From Parendozoicomonas sp. Alg238-R29 (lineage in GTDB: Bacteria; Pseudomonadota; Gammaproteobacteria; Pseudomonadales; Endozoicomonadaceae), in the NCBI RefSeq assembly GCF_947331445.1, contig NZ_CAMZOG010000041.1, forward strand, positions 1 through 39,866: a stretch of DNA of 39,866 bases, written 5' to 3'. The notes beneath the pieces were generated by a model. That model was not told the DNA's origin. It saw nothing but the letters and a program-made list of their open reading frames with translations, and did not search any database. Shown piece after piece: positions 8,895-19,442 of the stretch. The translations under genes and the position numbers were made by a program. Within the stretch, counting starts at the first letter, position 1; each line of letters starts with the position of its first letter.

Positions 8895-10031
8895 ATGTCC
8901 TTTCTTCAGAAAGTTCGGGTTACAGATATAAGAAATCTTGTATCTGTAACCCTCTCCCCTTCCCCCTCTATCAATATCCTATACGGCTCTAACGGTAGCG
9001 GTAAAACTAGTTTTCTCGAAGCTGTTCACTTGCTCGGCACTACCCGTTCTTTTCGTTCTTCCAAGGTTAAGCCTGTTATTCGTCAATCCCAGGAAGCTTG
9101 TACTGTATTTGGACTTGTGAAGGGAAGAGAGTCCGTTTTTTCTCTCGGTGTTAGTCGCTCTCTGGATGCTTCCTGCAAGATCCATATAAATGGTGAGCCT
9201 TGCCGGTTAAGTTCTGATCTTGCTTCTATCCTTCCCCTGCAGGTCATCAACCCTGATACTTTCAGGCTGCTGGAGGGAACCCCCAAAGACAGAAGACAGT
9301 TTCTTGATTGGGGAGTGTTCCATGTGGAACATCGATTTTTACCGGCATGGAAACGTGCCTATAAATCCATGAAACAGCGGAATGCATTGCTTCGACATGG
9401 TAAAATGTCTGATTCGCTGATGGATGTATGGGATGCAGAGCTATCCCAAAGCGGAGAAGAGATAGATAATTACAGGCGACGCTATTTTGAAGCGTTGAAA
9501 CCTGTTTTTGAAAATACTCTTGAATGCCTGTCTGGAATCACCGATATCCAGATTTCTTACTCAAGGGGCTGGGATAAAGAAAGCTCTTTACGTGATGTAC
9601 TGAAGCGTTCTTACCGACGTGATGTGGAAGCTGGATATACTCAGTGGGGTCCCCATCGGGCTGATATTAAGCTGAGATACCAAGGTCTTGCTGCTGTGGA
9701 TACTTTATCCCGTGGTCAGCAAAAGGCTGTTGTGTGCGCCTTGAAGCTTGCTCAGGGTAAGCTTTTTAGCGATAGCAAGCCTTTTGGGTGTGTCTATCTT
9801 GTTGATGACCTTCCTTCGGAGCTCGACCAGGAACATCGATCTCGATTATGTAAAATGTTCGAAGATATGAATGCACAGGTATTTATTACCTGTGTGGATA
9901 AAGGCTCTCTGGGTCAAGTTTGGAGTGCTGAGTCAGAAGTAAAAATGTTCCATGTGGAACATGGTGTACTGATTGAAGATTCCAGGGCGGAGCAGACATC
10001 TGCCGAGACAACCCTGATGGATGCAGGATAA
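8895..10031 (+). CDS. recF: DNA replication and repair protein RecF
   Basis: RecF is an SMC-like ABC ATPase that helps load RecA at gapped DNA with RecO and RecR. The 378-residue product shows Walker A GSNGSGKTS at 31-39, the family motif RRQFLDWGVFHVEH near 130, the ABC signature LSRGQQK, and Walker B VYLVDDLPSELD. It is about 20 residues longer than E. coli RecF because of a C-terminal tail after MFHVEHG. Both FHVEH codings contain the same 16-bp parS-like sequence, and a perfect DnaA box lies at 9893-9901. The gene is 18 bp after dnaN. Confidence 0.98.
   Translation: MSFLQKVRVTDIRNLVSVTLSPSPSINILYGSNGSGKTSFLEAVHLLGTTRSFRSSKVKPVIRQSQEACTVFGLVKGRESVFSLGVSRSLDASCKIHINGEPCRLSSDLASILPLQVINPDTFRLLEGTPKDRRQFLDWGVFHVEHRFLPAWKRAYKSMKQRNALLRHGKMSDSLMDVWDAELSQSGEEIDNYRRRYFEALKPVFENTLECLSGITDIQISYSRGWDKESSLRDVLKRSYRRDVEAGYTQWGPHRADIKLRYQGLAAVDTLSRGQQKAVVCALKLAQGKLFSDSKPFGCVYLVDDLPSELDQEHRSRLCKMFEDMNAQVFITCVDKGSLGQVWSAESEVKMFHVEHGVLIEDSRAEQTSAETTLMDAG
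9316..9331. promoter_or_regulatory. parS-like site 1 inside recF
   Basis: TGTTCCATGTGGAACA is a 16-bp near-palindrome differing from the ParB-binding parS sequence TGTTCCACGTGGAACA at one central base. It lies within the FHVEH codons of recF. An identical copy occurs at 9946. The position next to oriC fits chromosomal parS. Confidence 0.6.
9893..9901 (-). promoter_or_regulatory. Perfect DnaA box in recF
   Basis: TGTGGATAA, the exact complement of the DnaA-box consensus, lies in the recF coding sequence. It is one of six perfect boxes seen in the first 13.3 kb. Confidence 0.5.
9946..9961. promoter_or_regulatory. parS-like site 2 inside recF
   Basis: This is an exact second copy of TGTTCCATGTGGAACA, 630 bp from the first, again over FHVEH codons but in the less conserved C-terminal tail of RecF. 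The same synonymous codons are used both times. Confidence 0.6.
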
Positions 10032-10057
10032 CTGACTGATGGTGGGCCGAAATTTGA

Positions 10058-12523
<2,466 letters not shown>

Positions 12524-12540
12524 TCCTTGAAGAAGGTAAC

Positions 12541-12574
12541 AGGCCGGTGCTTCTGTATAGAGTACCGGCCTTTT
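12541..12574 (+). terminator. Rho-independent terminator after gyrB
   Basis: AGGCCGGT (12541-12548) pairs with ACCGGCCT (12564-12571) across a 15-nt loop, followed by a short T run to 12574. It lies 17 bp after the gyrB stop and just before gmhA. Confidence 0.75.
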
Positions 12575-12590
12575 CATCTAAGGTAGAAAA

Positions 12591-13178
12591 ATGCAGGAAA
12601 TCCAATCTTTTATCCGAGGTGAACTGACAGAGGCACAGGAAGTACTGGCTCGTTTTCTGTCTGATGAAGAACAACTGCAGAAAGTCCAGAATGCTGCTGA
12701 GCTGATCGCTGAATCATTCAAGGCTGGCGGAAAGGTTCTGTCCTGCGGCAACGGTGGCTCCCACTGTGATGCTATGCATTTTGCCGAAGAGCTGACCGGT
12801 AGATACCGGGATAACCGCCCCGGATATCCTGGAATAGCCATATCTGATCCAAGCCATATCTCGTGTGTAAGTAATGACTTCGGCTATGAGTATGTATTTA
12901 GCCGTTATGTAGAAGCTGTAGGTCTGTCTGGTGATGTCCTTCTTGGAATTAGCACCAGCGGTAACTCAGGCAACATCATCAAAGCCTTTGAGGCGGCCTC
13001 TGAGAAGGGTGTGAAAACAATAGCCCTAACGGGTAAGGATGGTGGAAAAATGGCAGGTATGGCTGATATAGAGATCTGTGTGCCACATTTTGGCTATGCC
13101 GATAGAATTCAAGAAGTGCATATCAAAGTTATCCACATTCTTATTGGTACCATAGAAAAGCTTATGGAGAGCAAGTGA
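12591..13178 (+). CDS. gmhA: Sedoheptulose 7-phosphate isomerase GmhA
   Basis: GmhA converts sedoheptulose 7-phosphate to D-glycero-D-manno-heptose 7-phosphate, the first step of ADP-heptose synthesis for the LPS inner core. The 195-residue SIS-domain protein is very close to E. coli GmhA throughout: [55 protein letters not shown] and [11 protein letters not shown] are all present. The last segment separates GmhA from the related DiaA. GmhB, the phosphatase two steps later, is encoded nearby at 15390. A perfect DnaA box lies near its 3' end (13129-13137). Confidence 0.95.
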   Translation: MQEIQSFIRGELTEAQEVLARFLSDEEQLQKVQNAAELIAESFKAGGKVLSCGNGGSHCDAMHFAEELTGRYRDNRPGYPGIAISDPSHISCVSNDFGYEYVFSRYVEAVGLSGDVLLGISTSGNSGNIIKAFEAASEKGVKTIALTGKDGGKMAGMADIEICVPHFGYADRIQEVHIKVIHILIGTIEKLMESK

Positions 13179-13185
13179 CCTCCTG

Positions 13186-13221
13186 CTTACAGGCCGGCTA
13201 AGGCCCGGTCTGTAAGGCTTT
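13186..13221 (+). terminator. Hairpin terminator after gmhA
   Basis: CTTACAGGCCGG (13186-13197) pairs over 12 bp, with one G-T wobble, with CCGGTCTGTAAG (13205-13216) around a 7-nt loop. Only a weak T run follows, so termination may be partial. Confidence 0.6.
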
Positions 13222-13287
13222 ACGCAATACCTGCATAACCCCCCTTCCGCTGCAATCTCCTCATTGTAAGTGATACTAACTCACTGG

Positions 13288-13296
13288 TTATCCACA
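13288..13296 (+). promoter_or_regulatory. Perfect DnaA box upstream of unknown gene
   Basis: TTATCCACA, the exact DnaA-box consensus, lies 65 bp upstream of the ATG of the unknown gene at 13361. A second perfect box is 151 bp further upstream in gmhA. Confidence 0.5.
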
Positions 13297-13360
13297 CCTA
13301 AACAAAGCTGTTAGTTGGTGGTCAAAGAAGTAACTCTGATAGGGATATTGAGGGATTATC

Positions 13361-14608
13361 ATGTATAGCGCTACAACTATACCACAAACTTGTATACCAC
13401 AAACTTGCTTTTGTCCTGCGCAACAAAGTCCAGACGGCTTTCAAGCACACCTACCACCTGAACAGCCAAAATGGACAAGGCGGGATATTTCATCGGTAAA
13501 CAGTGAGAGCTATGTTGCTAAAGGCAAACAATTCCATGAAGAATATTTAAGCGAAAATACTCTTTGGGCAAAAGTCGAAGAGGGGATTGAAGGGGCCTAT
13601 TTAGTAGGAGGTGGTATAGGTACGGCTGTTGGTGGACTTCTTTGGTACTTCGGGTGCTGGCCTATTGGAGGAATCGTAAAGAATGGCTTTACCTCTGCAC
13701 TTGGAGCCGCAGAAGCACTTAAGCTTGGATATTGTCCTGCAAGTCAGGCATCACAGGTGTTAAAAATAGGGTTGGCGACTGTATCTACTTCTGTGCTTGG
13801 GTATGACTTGGGCTGGCTGGCAGCACCGACTGTTGAAATCGCATTTGGCCTGACAGGGGTGTTTGTAGCGACAGGTTTACATATTGCGGGTAAGTATGCG
13901 CACACACTCCTGTTTGAAGGAAAAAAAGAATGCGCAAGGCGTCTGGCTGAAACCCATAAAGACATGGAAGACTGCATGGAAAGAAGAGAGACAAATGGTA
14001 GAAATCTAGAAGAAATAGAGAATCTAGCAAAGAAAGCATTACCCTGGCTTAACTCATCGATTTCTAAGGAAAAGGCCTTAACGAAAGTTGGAGATGAGCA
14101 TAAAGCCCATATAAAAAATGTAAATAACTTCAATAGAAAGAAAAGAAAAGAGAAAGAAAGAGGGATTTCCAAGGATATGGCTGCCCATGATAACCAATGG
14201 CGCCAAGTAAACGGATTAACATCATATGAAACATCATGCTTGTCGGCTGAATATCGTTTAGGCCTTCTTAAGGCTCAGGGAATTGAGAGGGAGGGGGATG
14301 ACAGCACTATTGGATCCCGGATACTGGCAAGGAAAAGCAATTCTTCTATGCCACCAACAAGAGTGCAAACCCGCTCCAGTGGTGTTGCCCAGAAGGCTTG
14401 GGGCTGCATTTCAGAATATGCAGGAAAAATAAAAAAAGCATGTCGTAAACCTGTAGAACAGAAACAAGATGCCTACGGGTACGGCACGAAAACAGAAACT
14501 GTAAATTGCTTTTACGACGTACACGGAATTCATACACAACTCGGCGATGAGTTAACACGGCACAGGAGAAGAGCAATCTATCTTGGTGAAGATTTAAAAA
14601 ACATGTAG
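13361..14608 (+). CDS. Unknown protein with central hydrophobic segments
   Basis: I do not recognise this 415-residue protein. AGGGA lies 5 nt before the ATG. The N terminus is Cys- and Pro-rich with a short direct repeat, IPQTCIPQTC (about residues 8-17). Glycine-rich hydrophobic stretches follow at about 78-110 (YLVGGGIGTAVGGLLWYFG) and 145-190, suggesting two or three membrane-inserting helices. The C-terminal half (200-415) is highly charged and lysine-rich, probably helical (NRKKRKEKER). There is no signal peptide. It stands alone between gmhA and the convergent plsC, a place where Pseudomonas has no such gene, and its base composition looks more AT-rich than its neighbours. A membrane-targeted secreted effector is possible but is only an inference. 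Confidence 0.8.
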   Translation: MYSATTIPQTCIPQTCFCPAQQSPDGFQAHLPPEQPKWTRRDISSVNSESYVAKGKQFHEEYLSENTLWAKVEEGIEGAYLVGGGIGTAVGGLLWYFGCWPIGGIVKNGFTSALGAAEALKLGYCPASQASQVLKIGLATVSTSVLGYDLGWLAAPTVEIAFGLTGVFVATGLHIAGKYAHTLLFEGKKECARRLAETHKDMEDCMERRETNGRNLEEIENLAKKALPWLNSSISKEKALTKVGDEHKAHIKNVNNFNRKKRKEKERGISKDMAAHDNQWRQVNGLTSYETSCLSAEYRLGLLKAQGIEREGDDSTIGSRILARKSNSSMPPTRVQTRSSGVAQKAWGCISEYAGKIKKACRKPVEQKQDAYGYGTKTETVNCFYDVHGIHTQLGDELTRHRRRAIYLGEDLKNM

Positions 14609-14610
14609 AA

Positions 14611-14647
14611 CAAAAGAAGAGCAGGGTTTTGCCCCACTTTTCTTTTG
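14611..14647. terminator. Bidirectional terminator between convergent genes
   Basis: AAAAGAAGAGCAGGG (14612-14626) can fold on CCCCACTTTTCTTTT (14632-14646) with a small internal mismatch and a 5-nt loop, flanked by A-rich and T-rich arms on both sides. It lies between the unknown gene (stop at 14608) and plsC (stop at 14662), and could serve both. Confidence 0.65.
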
Positions 14648-14661
14648 TATTTGAGTTCGAA

Positions 14662-15387
14662 TTAGTGAGGAGAATTACTGACAACCCACTCACGAACCTC
14701 ATCAGTTAACTCAGGGATTTCTTTACCTTTACTTTCAACTGCTGGGCCGATTCGAACAGTAATTTCTCCAGGGGTTTTCAACCATTTATGTGCAGGCCAA
14801 TATCTGCCGGCATTATGAGCCATTGGTAGAATAGGAACGCCAGCATAAACAGCCAGAGATGCTGTTCCACGGGTAAAGCGCCCTACTTCGGGCCAGTGAT
14901 AACGGGTTCCTTCAGGGAAGATCGCAACCCAGTGACCGTTTTGGAGGCGCTCTTTTCCTTTTTCAACCACCTGCTGCAATGCTGAGCGGCCATCTTTTCG
15001 ATCAATGGCAATGGGGTTCACTTTCTTAAATGCCCAGCCAAAGAAGGGTATAAAAAGCAGTTCCTTTTTTATAACTGTAGACTGAGGTGTAAACAGCATC
15101 TGAACCAGGAAGGTTTCCCATGGGGACTGATGATTACTGGCAACAACACAAGGCTGTTCGGGGATGTTCTCTTTGCCTTCAACCTTCCAGGTGATTCCGC
15201 AAACAACCCGACTGAGAAACAAAGTCACCACACAAAACGTTTTGATAACAAAACCATGTCGTGCATGTTCAGGTACAAAATAAACGGCAAAAATGGCAAA
15301 CGAACACCAGAGTAAAGTCCATATAACCCAGAGAACATAAAACACAATTGTTCTCAGCCAGCAAAGCAAAAACAGCACTTTTATCAT
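14662..15387 (-). CDS. 1-acyl-sn-glycerol-3-phosphate acyltransferase (PlsC/LptA-like)
   Basis: The enzyme is expected to transfer an acyl chain to the sn-2 position of lysophosphatidic acid, making phosphatidic acid at the inner membrane. The 241-residue protein has N-terminal hydrophobic helices (about 5-35 and 45-65), the acceptor motif as NHQSPWETF at about 88 (H-x4-E rather than the usual H-x4-D), FFGWAFKKVNPIAIDR, and FPEGTRY. Its place after gmhB matches the lysophosphatidate acyltransferase gene PA0005 near gyrB in Pseudomonas. It starts 2 bp past the gmhB stop, so the two form an operon. The Glu variant is, as far as I know, common in this subfamily and should not mean loss of function. 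Confidence 0.88.
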   Translation of the reverse strand: MIKVLFLLCWLRTIVFYVLWVIWTLLWCSFAIFAVYFVPEHARHGFVIKTFCVVTLFLSRVVCGITWKVEGKENIPEQPCVVASNHQSPWETFLVQMLFTPQSTVIKKELLFIPFFGWAFKKVNPIAIDRKDGRSALQQVVEKGKERLQNGHWVAIFPEGTRYHWPEVGRFTRGTASLAVYAGVPILPMAHNAGRYWPAHKWLKTPGEITVRIGPAVESKGKEIPELTDEVREWVVSNSPH

Positions 15388-15389
15388 TG

Positions 15390-15926
15390 TCAGTCCTTGA
15401 TTAGAAAATCAGCAAACTCCAGCAGATTCTCAACAACACGAACACCATCAAGGACCAGACCCTTTTGCAAAGTTCTTTGACCTTTTCCGGTATTCACTAA
15501 AACAGGTTGGCAATCACAGGCTTGTGCAACTTCAATATCTTTTGCGGTATCACCAACAAACCAGGCGCCTTTAGCGTTACAAGAAAGTTGTTTTTCTATT
15601 TGATGCACAAGGCCGGGTTTTGGTTTACGGCAATCACAGTGATCGTCAGGGGTGTGTGGACAGAAGCAAATACAGGAAATCTTTCCACCGGCAGCTTTTA
15701 CCAGACTATTCATCTTGTGGTGCATAGCCTGAAGTGTTTCCAGAGAGTAATAGCCCCTTCCTATTCCAGATTGGTTGGTTGCTACGGCGACTGTGTAACC
15801 AGCCTGGGAGAGTTTAGCAATTGCTTCAATACTTCCCGGTATTGGATGCCACTCATCAGGGGACTTTATATAGTCATCTGAGTCTTCATTAATTACACCA
15901 TCACGGTCGAGAATTACCAGATTCAT
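15390..15926 (-). CDS. gmhB: D-glycero-beta-D-manno-heptose 1,7-bisphosphate 7-phosphatase
   Basis: GmhB removes the C7 phosphate from heptose 1,7-bisphosphate in ADP-heptose synthesis. The 178-residue HAD-family protein has motif I DRDGVINEDS, motif II ATNQSGIGRGYY, the Cys/His zinc loop CFCPHTPDDHCDCRKP with the Lys of motif III close by, and motif IV FVGDTAKDIEVA. A TTG codon one position upstream would also be open, but the ATG at 15924-15926 is the evident start. It is separated from glyS by a terminator, so it probably has its own promoter in 15930-16065. It works in the same pathway as gmhA at 12591. Confidence 0.95.
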   Translation of the reverse strand: MNLVILDRDGVINEDSDDYIKSPDEWHPIPGSIEAIAKLSQAGYTVAVATNQSGIGRGYYSLETLQAMHHKMNSLVKAAGGKISCICFCPHTPDDHCDCRKPKPGLVHQIEKQLSCNAKGAWFVGDTAKDIEVAQACDCQPVLVNTGKGQRTLQKGLVLDGVRVVENLLEFADFLIKD

Positions 15927-16068
15927 CAACTACCAAATATCTGAAATAAATTTGAAAGGAATAATAATGAAAGAGTTGGAAACTGGAAACGTCAATAAAG
16001 CAAATTTCAGCATGCGTTATGTTTCAACAGATCTAGAACCATGAGAATAGAACAAGATCGCCAAGGCG

Positions 16069-16095
16069 AAAAAAGTGCGGCCAAAGCCGCACTTT
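16069..16095 (-). terminator. Rho-independent terminator after glyS
   Basis: AAAGTGCGGC (16072-16081) and GCCGCACTTT (16086-16095) form a perfect 10-bp stem with a 4-nt loop. On the minus strand the stem is followed by a T run (16074-16069). It lies 20 bp beyond the glyS stop. Confidence 0.9.
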
Positions 16096-16114
16096 CAGTT
16101 CTAACAAGAAAAGA

Positions 16115-18205
16115 TTAGCTGGCCTGTAACAAAGAAATATCTGCGACATGGAGGAACAGGCTGCGCAACTGCTTAAGTAAGGCATAGCGGTTCAGCTTCA
16201 CTTTTTCGTCATCAACGTTAACCATTACCTCATCAAAGAAGGTATCAACTGGCTCTTTCAGGCTTGCTAGTTGATTCATGGCGGCACTGTAGTTACCTTC
16301 TGCCAGCAGTGGCGTAACTTCAGCGATTGATGCGGAAAGAACATTATGAAGGTTCTTCTCAGCTGCTTCTGTGATTAACCCTGCATCAATCACGTCAGGA
16401 ATCACAACATCGCCAGCTTTGGCCAGAATGTTGGAAACACGCTTATTGGCAGAGGCCAGAGCGAGAGCTTCTGGAAGGTTGCCGAACTCAGCAACAGCCT
16501 TCACACGCTGATCAAAATCGAATGGGCAGGAAGGTTTCAGAGCGCGTACAGACAGGAATACCTCTGCAGATATACCTTCACCCTGGTACCAGGCACGGAA
16601 ACGTTCCAGCATGAAATCAAGAACGGTTTCAGTCAGTTCTTCACCGGCAGGGAGTTCAACGCCTTGAGCCTTGTAACCATCAACTGCTTTTCCAATCAGG
16701 GCGCGTAGATCAAGGTTGAGCTTCTTTTCAACGATAATGCGTAATACGCCGAGTGTCGCACGACGAAGGGCGAATGGATCCTTACTACCAGACGGTGGCT
16801 GCTTAATGCCAAAGATACCAGTGATGGTATCGATCTTGTCTGCAATAGCCACAGCGCAACCTGTGAGGGTTGTTGGCAGCTGATCACCTGCGAAACGTGG
16901 CATGTACTGCTCATTCAGGGCCTTACAAACATCAGGTTGTTCACCATCGTTTTCGGCATAGTACATGCCCATAATGCCCTGCAGGTCTGTGAATTCCAGA
17001 ACCATTTCAGACACAAGGTCAGATTTGCACAGTTCACCGGCACGCTTAGCATTATCGGCGTTTCCGTCTTCCTGTTTTGCAATGAACGACGATAGACGTG
17101 CGATACGTTCAGTTTTGTCGAATACGGAGCCAAGGATTTTTTGGAATACGACAGGTTTCAGTTTTTCGCGGTTTGCGTCCAGTGTCGTTTTCTTGTCGGT
17201 TTCATAGAAGAAACGCGCGTCGGCCAGACGAGGGCGAATAACCTTTTCGTTACCGGAGATAACCTGAGAAGGATCTTTACTCTGGATATTAGTGATGGTG
17301 ATAAAATGAGGCATCAGCTCACCTTTATCATTCTCAATGTGGAAGTATTTCTGATGCTCTTTCATGGAAGAGATCAGAGCTTCAGAAGGTACTTCCAAAA
17401 AAGCATCATCAAAGCGACCAGAAAGTGCAGAAGGCCATTCGTTCAGGGAAGCAACTTCATCCAGAAGGTCTTCATCAATAACGGCTACGCCACCCAGCTT
17501 CTGGGCTTCCGCTTCAACCTGCTGGCGAATTGTTTCTTTACGGCTTTCGTAATCTGCAACAACAAAACCGGTACGTGCCAGAAGCTTCTGGTAATCGGCT
17601 GGCTGTTCAATAGCAATGGTCTGATCGTAATGGAAACGGTGACCGTGGGTTTCACGGCCAGACTTCAGGCCAAGGATTTCGCAATCAACAACATCATTCC
17701 CTAACAGGGTTACCAACCACTGGGCAGGGCGAACAAATTCAGTACGACTCTTACCCCAGCGCATACGCTTGGGAATAGGCAGTTCTTCCAGCGATGCGGA
17801 GATAATGGAAGGAAGCAGCTCAGAGGTAGCCTTGCCTTGCTCTACAGAACGATAAACAAGCCAGGCACCTTTCTTGGTTTCCAAACGATCAAGGTCAGAA
17901 ACCTCCACACCACAAGAGCGGGCAAAGCCCTGAGCCGCTTTGCTAGGGTTGCCTTCAGCATCAAAAGCAGCCTGAACAGCTGGGCCGCGACGCTCAACTT
18001 CTTTGTCCGGCTGATTGGTTTCAAGGTCACGAATCAGTAGAGCAAGGCGACGGGGAGCGGCAAAAGACTGATGGGCACCATGCTTCAGGCCAGCCTGATT
18101 AATGCGGGTCAGAATGCCGCTGGTAAAAGCATCAGAAAGCTTGCGAAGCGCTTTTGGAGGCAGCTCTTCCGTGCCCAGCTCAACCAGAAAATCTTGAGTA
18201 GACAT
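16115..18205 (-). CDS. glyS: Glycine--tRNA ligase beta subunit
   Basis: GlyS is the tRNA-binding beta subunit of the bacterial alpha2beta2 glycyl-tRNA synthetase. The 696-residue product matches the usual length (about 690). It begins DFLVELGTEELPPKAL and contains the conserved KRMRWG, FVRPAQWLV, THGHRFH, SLKEHQKYFH-like (SSMKEHQKYFH) and RPRLADARFFYETD segments, followed by an anticodon-binding helical C-terminal domain (FDQRVKAVAEF). Its ATG overlaps the glyQ TGA by one base, so the two are translationally coupled. Confidence 0.98.
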   Translation of the reverse strand: MSTQDFLVELGTEELPPKALRKLSDAFTSGILTRINQAGLKHGAHQSFAAPRRLALLIRDLETNQPDKEVERRGPAVQAAFDAEGNPSKAAQGFARSCGVEVSDLDRLETKKGAWLVYRSVEQGKATSELLPSIISASLEELPIPKRMRWGKSRTEFVRPAQWLVTLLGNDVVDCEILGLKSGRETHGHRFHYDQTIAIEQPADYQKLLARTGFVVADYESRKETIRQQVEAEAQKLGGVAVIDEDLLDEVASLNEWPSALSGRFDDAFLEVPSEALISSMKEHQKYFHIENDKGELMPHFITITNIQSKDPSQVISGNEKVIRPRLADARFFYETDKKTTLDANREKLKPVVFQKILGSVFDKTERIARLSSFIAKQEDGNADNAKRAGELCKSDLVSEMVLEFTDLQGIMGMYYAENDGEQPDVCKALNEQYMPRFAGDQLPTTLTGCAVAIADKIDTITGIFGIKQPPSGSKDPFALRRATLGVLRIIVEKKLNLDLRALIGKAVDGYKAQGVELPAGEELTETVLDFMLERFRAWYQGEGISAEVFLSVRALKPSCPFDFDQRVKAVAEFGNLPEALALASANKRVSNILAKAGDVVIPDVIDAGLITEAAEKNLHNVLSASIAEVTPLLAEGNYSAAMNQLASLKEPVDTFFDEVMVNVDDEKVKLNRYALLKQLRSLFLHVADISLLQAS

Positions 18206-19152
18206 CAGTTGCTCTCCTGCATGTTAAGAACTTCTTGGCGGATATCTTCATCTGCCATTGGGAAACCAAGCTTTTTACGAGCCTCGAAGTAAGCCTTTGC
18301 AACTTCTCTCGCCAGAGTTCGTACTCGTAGGATGAAACGCTGACGCTCGGTTACAGAAATAGCGTGGCGGGCATCTAACAGGTTGAAAGTATGGGACGCT
18401 TTCAGTGTGAATTCGTAAGCTGGCAGAGGCAGACCGAGTTCAACTAATCGCTTGGATTCCTGTTCGTAGAAGTCAAAATGTTCAAACAGTACTTTGGTGT
18501 CGGCGTGTTCAAAGTTGAAAGTAGACTGCTCAACTTCGTTCTGGTGAAACACATCGCCGTAAGTTACATCGCCCTGTGGGCCGCGGGTCCAGATTAGGTC
18601 GTAAACGTTGTCCACTTCCTGAATGTACATGGCCAGACGTTCCAGACCGTAAGTGATCTCACCAGTAACTGGATAGCACTCAATACCACCGGCTTGCTGG
18701 AAGTAAGTGAACTGAGTCACTTCCATGCCGTTCATCCATACTTCCCAGCCAAGACCCCAGGCACCCAGAGTTGGGGATTCCCAGTTATCTTCAACGAAGC
18801 GAATATCGTGAACCAGAGGGTCAACACCCAGCGCGCGCAGGGAATCGAGATACAGTTCCTGGAAGTTAGCTGGGTTTGGCTTCATCACTACCTGGAACTG
18901 GTAATAGTGTTGTAGACGGTTAGGGTTTTCACCGTAACGGCCGTCGGTTGGGCGGCGGCTAGGCTGAACGTAGGCCGCGTTCCAGTTCTCAGGGCCGATA
19001 GCTCGCAGGAATGTCGCCGGGTGGAATGTGCCGGCACCTACTTCCATGTCCAGGGGTTGCATTACTACACAGCCATGACTTGCCCAGAAGTTTTGCAGGG
19101 TAAGTATCAGCCCCTGAAACGTACTGACGTCGGGCGCATTCTGATTGGTCAC
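18205..19152 (-). CDS. glyQ: Glycine--tRNA ligase alpha subunit
   Basis: GlyQ carries the class II catalytic site of the alpha2beta2 glycyl-tRNA synthetase. The 315-residue product starts [18 protein letters not shown] and contains [39 protein letters not shown] and the motif region [19 protein letters not shown], all diagnostic. The initiator is GTG (19152-19150) with GAGG 7 nt upstream; no ATG exists before the conserved region. It is followed by glyS with a one-base overlap and preceded by a leader hairpin and a TATAAT box. Confidence 0.98.
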   Translation of the reverse strand: MTNQNAPDVSTFQGLILTLQNFWASHGCVVMQPLDMEVGAGTFHPATFLRAIGPENWNAAYVQPSRRPTDGRYGENPNRLQHYYQFQVVMKPNPANFQELYLDSLRALGVDPLVHDIRFVEDNWESPTLGAWGLGWEVWMNGMEVTQFTYFQQAGGIECYPVTGEITYGLERLAMYIQEVDNVYDLIWTRGPQGDVTYGDVFHQNEVEQSTFNFEHADTKVLFEHFDFYEQESKRLVELGLPLPAYEFTLKASHTFNLLDARHAISVTERQRFILRVRTLAREVAKAYFEARKKLGFPMADEDIRQEVLNMQESN

Positions 19153-19442
19153 AGTTCCACCTCGGGTTGGATTCCATTACCTGATTCCATTTGGGAATCA
19201 GGCCAGACAATAAAAATTGTCCGGATTATACCCCAGATATGCAGCAGGAATGGATAGCAGGGAGTGGATAACTCCTGATCAACTGATGAAAAACAGCTCT
19301 TTAGGGTGTTGTTGGTATTAAGAAATGAATGTAAATAGTATTGTGGTTCTTTTGAGGCTACAAAAGATAGCTGATTGGACAGGTCAGAGCTTCTCTACAA
19401 CTTTACCAGTGTAGTTTGTATACGCTTAGGTAAGGCTTTCCA
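19153..19442. promoter_or_regulatory. glyQ leader/promoter region
   Basis: On the minus strand an exact TATAAT lies at 19230-19225, with no good -35, giving a likely glyQ transcript start near 19217. The leader contains a hairpin: CCTGATTCC (19180-19188) with GGAATCAGG (19194-19202) around a 5-nt loop, 28 nt before the start codon. No T run follows it, so it is not an obvious attenuator. The remainder (19260-19442) shows no gene. Confidence 0.5.

Noticed and set aside
17141-17704. 187-codon plus-strand open frame inside glyS
   Set aside because: It is entirely antisense to glyS, with no recognisable domain and low-quality composition.
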